Shown here: positions 1-4,680 of the stretch, piece after piece | Numbering within the stretch: the stretch's first letter is position 1 | How the letters are laid out: each line of letters opens with the position of its first letter | Assembly: GCA_913055965.1 (NCBI GenBank) | Contig: CAJXKX010000187.1 | Span: forward strand, 1 to 5,196 | Origin: an uncultured Roseovarius sp. | GTDB taxonomy: Bacteria > Pseudomonadota > Alphaproteobacteria > Rhodobacterales > Rhodobacteraceae | DNA length: 5,196 bases | Direction: 5' to 3' | The notes under the pieces: model-generated | What the model saw: the letters and a program-made list of their open reading frames with translations, nothing else | What the model was told of the DNA's origin: nothing | Databases searched by the model: none | Made by a program: the position numbers and the translations under genes

Positions 1-1622
1 CCGCCCTGCGGCGTGACCCAGTCGATATTCTGGCTCGGGTCCTTGATGTCGCAGGTCTTGCAATGCACGCAGTTCTGGAAGTTGATGACGAACCGCGCAT
101 CGCCGCCCTCTTCCTGCACCACCTCGTAGACCCCTGCAGGGCAATAGCGCTGCGCAGGCTCGGCGTAGGTCGGCAGGTTGACACGGGTCGGCACCTCCGG
201 GTCGCGCAGCCGCAGGTGACAGGGCTGGCTCTCCTCGTGATTGGTCATCGAGAAGCTCACGTTGGTCAGCCGGTCGAAGCTCAGCTTGCCATCGGGCTTG
301 GGGTAGTCGATGGGCTTGTGATCGCGCGCCTTGCCAGTCGCCTCGGCATCCGACTTGCCGTGCCCCAGCGTGCCCAGCAGGCTGAACCCGAGCGTGTTGG
401 TCCACATGTCGAGCCCGCCCACGCCCAGCGACGCAAGCAGCCCGTATTTCGACCAAAGCGGCTTGACGTTGCGCACCTTCTTCAGGTCGCGCCCGATCGC
501 GCCCTCGCGCACTTCGCGCTCGTACCCGGACAGCTCGTCGCTCGCGCGCCCGGCCTTGATCGCCTCGTGCGCGGCCTCCGCGGCGGCCTTGCCCGACAGC
601 ATCGCGTTGTGATTGCCCTTGATGCGCGGCACGTTGACCATCCCCACCGAACAGCCAAGGAGCGCCACGCCCGGTGCCACCATCTTGGGCATCGACTGAT
701 ACCCGCCCTCGGAAATCGCCCGCGCGCCATAGGCCACGCGCTTGGCCCCCTTCAGCAGGTCGGCCACCATCGGGTGATGCTTGAACCGCTGGAATTCCAT
801 ATAGGGAAAGAGATGCGGGTTGGCATAGTTGAGATGCACCACGAAACCCACATAAACCTGATTGTTCTCAAGGTGATAGATGAAAGACCCGCCGCCCGCG
901 TTTCCGCCCAGCGGCCAGCCCATCGTGTGCGTCACGCTGCCCGGGCGGTGCTTTTCCGGGTCGACCTCCCAGATTTCCTTCATGCCGAGGCCGTATTTCT
1001 GCGGCTCCTTGCCGGCGGCGAGATCGTATTTCGCGATCACCTCCTTCGACAGGCTGCCGCGCACGCCCTCGCTCAGGAAGACGTATTTGCCCAGCAGTTC
1101 CATCCCCGGCTCGTAATTCGGCCCCGGCGTGCCGTCGGGCTCGCGGCCGAACTCGCCCGCGACCACGCCGCGCACCTCGCCCTTCTCGCCATAGACGATT
1201 TCCGAGCAAGACATGCCGGGAAATATCTCCACCCCCAGCGCCTCGGCCTGCTCGGCCATCCACCGGCAGACATTGCCCATCGACACGATGTAGTTGCCGT
1301 GATTGTTCATCAGCGGCGGCATCGGCCAGTTGGGCACGCGGATACGGCCCGCCTCGCCCAGCATGTAGAAATTGTCCTCGGTGACGGGGGTATTGAGCGG
1401 CGCGCCGCGCTCTTTCCAGTCGGGGATCAGCGCGTCGAGACCGCAGGGATCGAGCACCGCGCCCGACAGGATATGCGCGCCCACTTCCGACCCCTTCTCG
1501 AGCACCACGACGTCGAGGCTCTCGTCAAGCTGCTTGAGCCGGATCGCCGCCGAGAGCCCCGCAGGCCCCGCGCCCACGATCACAACATCGTATTCCATCG
1601 CTTCGCGTGTCGCTTCGCTCAT
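1..1622 (-). CDS. Electron-transfer flavoprotein:ubiquinone oxidoreductase (ETF-QO), C-terminus cut by window edge
   Basis: This enzyme takes electrons from reduced electron-transfer flavoprotein (fed by acyl-CoA and amino-acid/choline-pathway dehydrogenases) and passes them through FAD and a [4Fe-4S] cluster to ubiquinone at the inner membrane. Reading leftward, the protein begins MSEATREAMEYDVVIVGAGP. The dinucleotide-binding loop GAGPAG is at residues 17-22 and is followed by LEKGSEVGAHILSGAVLDP, a family hallmark. Near the C-terminus are RYCPAGVYE (C494) and CVHCKTCDIKDP (C518, C521, C524), the four cysteines expected to hold the cluster. The window contains 540 full codons without a stop. 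Family members are about 550 residues, so only some ten residues are missing. The start at 1622 has AGGAGGA at 1631-1637, 8 nt upstream. An in-frame ATG at 1631 would lie on that ribosome-binding site and is less likely. No frameshift or missing key residue is seen. The symbol is left empty because bacterial naming varies (etfD, etf-QO). Confidence 0.97.
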   Translation of the reverse strand, partial: MSEATREAMEYDVVIVGAGPAGLSAAIRLKQLDESLDVVVLEKGSEVGAHILSGAVLDPCGLDALIPDWKERGAPLNTPVTEDNFYMLGEAGRIRVPNWPMPPLMNNHGNYIVSMGNVCRWMAEQAEALGVEIFPGMSCSEIVYGEKGEVRGVVAGEFGREPDGTPGPNYEPGMELLGKYVFLSEGVRGSLSKEVIAKYDLAAGKEPQKYGLGMKEIWEVDPEKHRPGSVTHTMGWPLGGNAGGGSFIYHLENNQVYVGFVVHLNYANPHLFPYMEFQRFKHHPMVADLLKGAKRVAYGARAISEGGYQSMPKMVAPGVALLGCSVGMVNVPRIKGNHNAMLSGKAAAEAAHEAIKAGRASDELSGYEREVREGAIGRDLKKVRNVKPLWSKYGLLASLGVGGLDMWTNTLGFSLLGTLGHGKSDAEATGKARDHKPIDYPKPDGKLSFDRLTNVSFSMTNHEESQPCHLRLRDPEVPTRVNLPTYAEPAQRYCPAGVYEVVQEEGGDARFVINFQNCVHCKTCDIKDPSQNIDWVTPQG

Positions 1623-1670
1623 CCTGTCCATCCTCCTGGCCGGGCCGCGCGCCGCGATGCCTCGCACGCG

Positions 1671-1685
1671 CGCAACAATGTTGCG
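1671..1685. promoter_or_regulatory. 15-bp perfect palindrome, candidate operator in the ETF-QO leader
   Basis: CGCAACA (1671-1677) and TGTTGCG (1679-1685) are exact reverse complements around a single central A. The site sits at or just downstream of the transcription start predicted from the candidate ETF-QO promoter, where a dimeric repressor could block initiation. A one-base centre makes an RNA hairpin less natural than a protein-binding site. I cannot assign it to a named regulator. Chance occurrence in GC-rich DNA is possible, but the arms contain an AT-containing core rather than simple GC runs. Confidence 0.35.
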
Positions 1686-1691
1686 GCTGTG

Positions 1692-1719
1692 ACTATCGCG
1701 CGCCCGCTTGGGGCGTCAA
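1692..1719 (-). promoter_or_regulatory. Candidate sigma-70 promoter for the ETF-QO gene
   Basis: On the minus strand TTGACG (1719-1714) is followed after 16 nt by GATAGT (1697-1692), which matches TATAAT at four of six positions. This would put the transcription start near 1684-1686 and give a leader of about 60 nt before the ATG at 1622. The -35 match is good. The -10 match is moderate, and the spacing is one base shorter than optimal. The assignment is by eye and not verified. Confidence 0.4.
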
Positions 1720-1802
1720 TTGAAACACGACGTCCCGCCCGGCCGAAAACGGCAATTTGTCACGTCTGCGCTCGCGAAATCCCGCGCGCCGCCGATCCGC
1801 TC

Positions 1803-1830
1803 TTGCAATCCGACGGGCGCATCGTGCAAT
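1803..1830 (+). promoter_or_regulatory. Candidate promoter for greA
   Basis: TTGCAA (1803-1808) and TGCAAT (1825-1830) are separated by 16 nt and lie about 75 nt before the greA ATG. Each hexamer matches its sigma-70 consensus at four of six positions. Transcription would start near 1837 and give a leader of about 68 nt. The same stretch carries the heptamer TGCAATC twice (1804-1810 and 1825-1831), 21 bp apart, which could instead be a protein-binding direct repeat. No better promoter was found in the 282-bp divergent region. The remaining bases between the two promoters (about 1720-1800) show only a weak 4-bp hairpin GCCG-AAAA-CGGC at 1742-1753. Confidence 0.3.
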
Positions 1831-1904
1831 CTCGGATGAAGAAATGGAAACTCGGGGATGGGGCTGCGGGTGCGCGGCCCCTCTCTCAATGATGGACGCG
1901 CGCC

Positions 1905-2375
1905 ATGGACAAGATACCGATGACAGCCGGCGGCCACGAAGCGCTGGAAAAGGAGCTCAAGCACCTCAAGTCGGTCGAGCGCCCCGCCATCATCCGCGCC
2001 ATCGCCGAGGCGCGCGAGCATGGCGACCTGAGCGAGAATGCCGAATACCATTCCGCCAAGGAAAAGCAGTCCTTCATCGAGGGCCGCATCAAGGAGGTCG
2101 AGGGCATCCTCAGCCTCGCCGAGGTGATCGACCCGTCGCGCCTGTCGGGCGCGATCAAGTTCGGTGCCACCGTGACGCTGATCGACGAGGACACCGAGAC
2201 CGAACACACCTGGCAGATCGTGGGCGAGCACGAGGCCAATATCGAAAAGGGCCTGCTCAACATGAAATCGCCCATCGCCCGCGCCCTCATCGGCAAGGAA
2301 GAGGGCGACAGCGTCGAGGTGCGCACGCCGGGCGGCGAGCGATCCTACGAGGTGGTGAAGGTCGCCTATATCTGA
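1905..2375 (+). CDS. greA: Transcription elongation factor GreA
   Basis: GreA enters the secondary channel of RNA polymerase and stimulates cleavage of the backtracked transcript, so that stalled or misincorporated complexes can resume. The 156-residue length is normal for the family. The N-terminal antiparallel coiled coil (about residues 1-75) carries the tip motif HGDLSENAEYH, with D41 and E44 at the positions of the catalytic acidic residues of E. coli GreA. The C-terminal FKBP-like domain runs from about residue 80, with GATVTLIDEDT and SPIARALIGKEEGDSVEV typical of the family. The start MDKIPMT matches other alphaproteobacterial GreA proteins as I recall them. The ribosome-binding site is weak (only GGA at 1894-1896). 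Two ATGs just upstream (1889, 1892) are in other frames. The next gene begins 16 bp after the stop, suggesting co-transcription. Confidence 0.97.
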   Translation: MDKIPMTAGGHEALEKELKHLKSVERPAIIRAIAEAREHGDLSENAEYHSAKEKQSFIEGRIKEVEGILSLAEVIDPSRLSGAIKFGATVTLIDEDTETEHTWQIVGEHEANIEKGLLNMKSPIARALIGKEEGDSVEVRTPGGERSYEVVKVAYI

Positions 2376-2391
2376 GGCAAAGGCGCGCCGC

Positions 2392-3396
2392 ATGGCCCCA
2401 TCATCCGAACCCCAGCCGCGCCCCCTGCCCCCGCAACGCCGCACGCGGCTGACCGCGGTCGAGATCGTCGCCGCGGTGTTGTCGGCGGCATGGCTTGCCG
2501 GGGCGGCGGTCTATGTGCTGTGGCTCGCGCCCGGCGAGGCCGTCACCGGCCAGGCGCTGCAGTTCGTGACCGTCCTGATCGCCGTCTTCATGCCGGTGGC
2601 AATGCTGTGGGTGGGCGCGACCGCGGCCCGCGCCAGCCGCACCATGCGCGAAGAGAGCGCGCGCCTGCGCGCCGCCATCGATGCCATCCGCGAGGCCTAT
2701 CTCGCGCAGAATCACGCGCTCGGCGCGACGGTGGACAAGACCGTCGCGCAGAAACTCGACGAGATCGTGGCGGCCCAGCGCAAGACCGAGAGCGCGCTCG
2801 CGACCTTCTCGTCGGTGCGCGCGCCCGAGCCGCCGCGCCCCGTACAGGCGCCGCCGCCCCCGCCCGACACCGCGTCGGGGCAGGTGGTGCTACCGCTCGG
2901 CACCCCCGCCGAAGACATGGCCCCGCCGCTCGAGCGGGCCGATTTCATCCGCGCGCTCAATTTCCCCGAAAGCCCCGAGGACAAGGCCGGGTTCACCGCC
3001 CTGCGGCGCGCGCTCAAGGACCGGCCCACCGCGCAACTCGTGCGCGCCGCGCAGGACGTGCTCACGCTGCTGGCGCAGGACGGCATCTACATGGACGACC
3101 TGCGCCCCGACATGGCCCGCCCCGAGATCTGGCGCCGCTTCGCCGCGGGCGAGCGCGGCCGCGCCATCGCCGCGCTCGGCGGCATCCGCGACCGCTCGTC
3201 GCTGGCGCTCACCGCCGCGCGGATGAAGCAGGACACGATCTTTCGCGACGCGGCGCACCATTTCCTGCGGCTCTTCGACCGGATGGTATCGGATTTCGCC
3301 GAAACCGCGACCGATGCCGAACTCTCGGACCTCTCCGACACCCGCACCGCCCGCGCCTTCATGTTGCTGGGGCGCATCACCGGGACATTCGCGTGA
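2392..3396 (+). CDS. Uncharacterised two-helix membrane protein with coiled coil, proline linker and helical C-terminal domain
   Basis: I do not recognise a named family. The 334-residue protein has a short proline- and arginine-rich N-terminus. Two hydrophobic segments follow at about 24-45 and 57-78, joined by a short loop (APGEAVTG). Positive charges before the first (QRRTR) and after the second (ARASRTMR) suggest that both ends face the cytoplasm. Residues about 80-140 are charged and heptad-like, a probable coiled coil. A proline-rich linker (about 143-160, including a run of five prolines) leads to a predominantly helical, Arg/Ala-rich domain (about 183-334) with DFIRALNFPES at 184-194 and DGIYMDDLRPDMARPEIWRR at 230-249. 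It contains no cysteine or recognisable catalytic motif. The start is supported by AAAGG at 2379-2383, 8 nt before the ATG, and by the 16-bp gap from greA. Codon use matches its neighbours, arguing for a real gene. A role in envelope organisation or as a membrane scaffold is speculation. Confidence 0.85.
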   Translation: MAPSSEPQPRPLPPQRRTRLTAVEIVAAVLSAAWLAGAAVYVLWLAPGEAVTGQALQFVTVLIAVFMPVAMLWVGATAARASRTMREESARLRAAIDAIREAYLAQNHALGATVDKTVAQKLDEIVAAQRKTESALATFSSVRAPEPPRPVQAPPPPPDTASGQVVLPLGTPAEDMAPPLERADFIRALNFPESPEDKAGFTALRRALKDRPTAQLVRAAQDVLTLLAQDGIYMDDLRPDMARPEIWRRFAAGERGRAIAALGGIRDRSSLALTAARMKQDTIFRDAAHHFLRLFDRMVSDFAETATDAELSDLSDTRTARAFMLLGRITGTFA

Positions 3397-3401
3397 TGCG
3401 C
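3372..3401 (+). terminator. 9-bp hairpin enclosing the stop codon of the membrane-protein gene, possible terminator
   Basis: GCGCATCAC (3372-3380) and GTGATGCGC (3393-3401) are perfect reverse complements separated by 12 nt, and the TGA stop (3394-3396) lies in the right arm. GGGGTTTCT follows instead of a true U-run, so this is at best a weak intrinsic terminator or an RNA-stabilising stem. The 120-bp gap to uspA also holds a small GC hairpin (GCGGG-CAG-CCCGC, 3434-3446). I see no convincing uspA promoter there. Confidence 0.3.
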
Positions 3402-3516
3402 GGGGTTTCTGCGTGGCCCGAATACCCCATGGCGCGGGCAGCCCGCCCCACCCTCTCACCTCCCTTGCCCCGGCGCGGCTTCCGCGTCATGATGCGCGCC
3501 TGAGGAGGCCGGACCC

Positions 3517-3972
3517 ATGCGCAAGTTTCTGGTGGTGCTCGACGACAGCCGAGAATGTCTCAACGCCATGCGCTTCGCGGCGATGCGCGCGGCCAATACC
3601 GGTGGCGGGGTGGAAATCCTGGCAGTGATTCCGCCCGAGGAGTTCAATCACTGGATCGGTGTGGGCGACATCATGCGCGAAGAGGCGCGCGAGCGCATCG
3701 AGGCGCATTTCGAGGTCTTCGCCAAGTGGATGCGCGACAAGCAGGGGGTGAACCCCGAGCTTGTCATCCGCGAGGGCGAGGCCGTGGCCGAGATCATGGC
3801 GCAGGTCAAGGACGATCCCGAGATCGGCGTGCTCGTTCTGGGGGCCGCCGCCGACAAGAAGGGTCCGGGCCCGCTGGTCACGCAACTCACGCGCAACGCG
3901 GGCGGGCTGCCCATCCCGATCACCATCGTGCCGGGCGATCTGTCCAAGGAACGTCTCGAAGCGATTACCTGA
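3517..3972 (+). CDS. Short universal-stress-protein (UspA family) with atypical nucleotide loop
   Basis: This is a single-domain Usp-fold cytoplasmic protein of 151 residues, a normal family length. MRKFLVVLDDS at the N-terminus gives the first beta strand and the conserved aspartate region. VEILAVIPP (32-40) is the second strand, ELVIREGEAVAEIMAQV (81-97) the typical strand-helix, and IGVLVLGAA (103-111) leads into the nucleotide loop. The ATP-binding Usp signature is G-x2-G-x9-G-S/T. Here the loop reads LGAAADKKGPGPLVTQL (108-124), which lacks the second and third glycines at the expected spacing, so ATP binding is uncertain. VPIT-type ending PIPITIVPGD (132-141) fits the last strand. The ribosome-binding site AGGAGG (3503-3508), 8 nt upstream, is close to ideal and suggests high expression. 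The precise stress or partner is unknown. The GPGPLV variant loop recalls other alphaproteobacterial short Usp proteins. Confidence 0.9.
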   Translation: MRKFLVVLDDSRECLNAMRFAAMRAANTGGGVEILAVIPPEEFNHWIGVGDIMREEARERIEAHFEVFAKWMRDKQGVNPELVIREGEAVAEIMAQVKDDPEIGVLVLGAAADKKGPGPLVTQLTRNAGGLPIPITIVPGDLSKERLEAIT

Positions 3973-3985
3973 CCGCGCGGCGGCA

Positions 3986-4007
3986 CCGCGAACCGCACGG
4001 CTCGCGG
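3986..4007 (+). terminator. Hairpin after uspA, possible weak terminator
   Basis: CCGCGA (3986-3991) pairs with TCGCGG (4002-4007), and the ten-base loop can add two further C-G pairs past an A-C mismatch. It begins 14 nt after the uspA stop. No T-run follows (CCTGAACC), so it could act as an RNA 3'-end stabiliser or Rho-associated stem rather than a classic intrinsic terminator. Confidence 0.3.
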
Positions 4008-4041
4008 CCTGAACCAGCAGGATCGCGCACCGATGCCGGTA

Positions 4042-4058
4042 TTTAGAATCGTTCCAAA
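4042..4058 (+). promoter_or_regulatory. Irr-type iron-control element upstream of nfuA
   Basis: TTTAGAA (4042-4048), TCG, TTCCAAA (4052-4058) forms a 17-bp inverted repeat with one mismatch. From memory it closely resembles the iron-control element bound by Irr, the haem-responsive Fur-family regulator of alphaproteobacteria (TTTAGAA-n3-TTCTAAA). It ends 2 bp before a candidate -35 element and precedes an iron-sulfur biogenesis gene, which fits an iron-responsive role. It is AT-rich in otherwise very GC-rich DNA, so chance is less likely. Whether Irr would repress or activate from this position (centre about 46 bp upstream of the predicted start) cannot be told from sequence. Confidence 0.6.
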
Positions 4059-4060
4059 CC

Positions 4061-4089
4061 TTGACTCGCGGGCCACCCGCGCGCATATC
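4061..4089 (+). promoter_or_regulatory. Candidate nfuA-tsaB promoter
   Basis: TTGACT (4061-4066) is followed after 17 nt by CATATC (4084-4089). The -35 is strong and the -10 weak (three of six), as is common where an activator assists. Transcription would begin near 4096 and give a leader of about 20 nt that just contains the ribosome-binding site AAGGGGG (4103-4109). The Irr-like element lies immediately upstream. Confidence 0.45.
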
Positions 4090-4116
4090 TGGGCAAGCTG
4101 AAAAGGGGGCCTCCCG

Positions 4117-4680
4117 ATGTTCATCCAGACCGAATCCACACCCAATCCCGCAACGCTCAAGTTCCTGCCCGGACAGGCCGTTCTGGAAAACGGCACCGCC
4201 GATTTCCCGAGCGCCGAGGGCGCGGATGTCTCGCCGCTGGCGGCACGCGTGTTTCGCGTGCCGGGGGTCGCGGGGGTGTTTCTCGGCAATGATTTCGTGA
4301 CCGTCACCAAGACCGAGGGCACCGAGTGGGACCATGTCAAGCCCGCCATCCTCGGGGCCATCATGGAGCATTACCAATCCGGTCAGCCGGTCATGTCCGA
4401 AGAGGGCGGCGGCGCGTCCGGCCATGCCGACCACAGCGGCGAGGATGCCGAGATCGTGGGGCAAATCAAGGAGTTGCTGGACACGCGCGTGCGCCCTGCC
4501 GTGGCGCAGGACGGGGGCGACATCACCTTTCACGGCTTTGACCGAGGGGTGGTCTACCTGCACATGCAGGGGGCCTGCGCGGGTTGCCCCTCCTCAACCA
4601 TCACGCTCAAGATGGGCATCGAGAACCTGCTGCGCCACTACATCCCCGAGGTGACGGAGGTGCGCCCCGTTGGGCTCTGA
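4117..4680 (+). CDS. nfuA: NFU1/NfuA-type iron-sulfur cluster carrier
   Basis: This late-acting carrier holds a [4Fe-4S] cluster at a dimer interface and hands it to client enzymes. The 187-residue protein starts MFIQTESTPNPATLKFLPG, the hallmark of the Nfu N-terminal domain (about residues 1-88) seen in mitochondrial NFU1, rather than the A-type-like N-terminal domain of E. coli NfuA. A Gly/Ser/His/acid-rich linker (about 93-110) joins it to the NifU-like C-terminal domain (about 110-184), with RPAVAQDGGDI and the cluster-binding CAGC motif (C154, C157) in GACAGCPSSTITLKMGIE. These are the only cysteines in the protein. The start is supported by AAGGGGG 7 nt upstream. The stop overlaps the start of tsaB by 11 bp, so the two are probably translationally coupled. 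The candidate Irr-like site in the leader suggests iron control. Many genomes label it simply NifU family protein. Confidence 0.96.
   Translation: MFIQTESTPNPATLKFLPGQAVLENGTADFPSAEGADVSPLAARVFRVPGVAGVFLGNDFVTVTKTEGTEWDHVKPAILGAIMEHYQSGQPVMSEEGGGASGHADHSGEDAEIVGQIKELLDTRVRPAVAQDGGDITFHGFDRGVVYLHMQGACAGCPSSTITLKMGIENLLRHYIPEVTEVRPVGL
4656..4672 (+). promoter_or_regulatory. Ribosome-binding site and TTG start that set the tsaB 5' end
   Basis: GGAGG (4656-4660) lies inside the nfuA reading frame (codons for TEV) and is 9 nt before TTG (4670-4672), which is followed by GSEPLTLGFDTS. The nfuA TGA is at 4678-4680, so ribosomes finishing nfuA pass directly over the tsaB start. An annotation restricted to ATG starts would miss or badly truncate the gene. 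Confidence 0.7.

Noticed and set aside
1701..1715. Short hairpin CGCCC-GCTTG-GGGCG in the divergent region
   Set aside because: Only 5 bp, lies within the spacer of the candidate ETF-QO promoter, and is expected by chance in such GC-rich DNA.
63..1892. A 609-codon open frame on the plus strand opposite the ETF-QO gene
   Set aside because: It is antisense to a gene with clear family motifs throughout, is rich in His, Arg, Ala and Leu as expected of reverse-frame translation of GC-rich coding DNA, and has no family-like motif.
1716..2444. A 242-codon minus-strand open frame over greA and the divergent region
   Set aside because: It is a mirror of the greA codons with low-information composition. 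GreA on the plus strand has conserved catalytic residues.
3434..3446. GCGGG-CAG-CCCGC hairpin between the membrane-protein gene and uspA
   Set aside because: Short stem with no T-run; too weak to call a terminator separately.
2490..3503. A 337-codon plus-strand frame overlapping the membrane-protein gene
   Set aside because: It consists mostly of Arg, Ala, Gly, Pro and His, typical of an out-of-frame reading. The chosen frame has membrane helices, a good start and operon spacing.
3487..4563. A 358-codon minus-strand frame across uspA and nfuA
   Set aside because: It spans two well-supported genes and their intergenic promoter region on the other strand and shows no recognisable domain.
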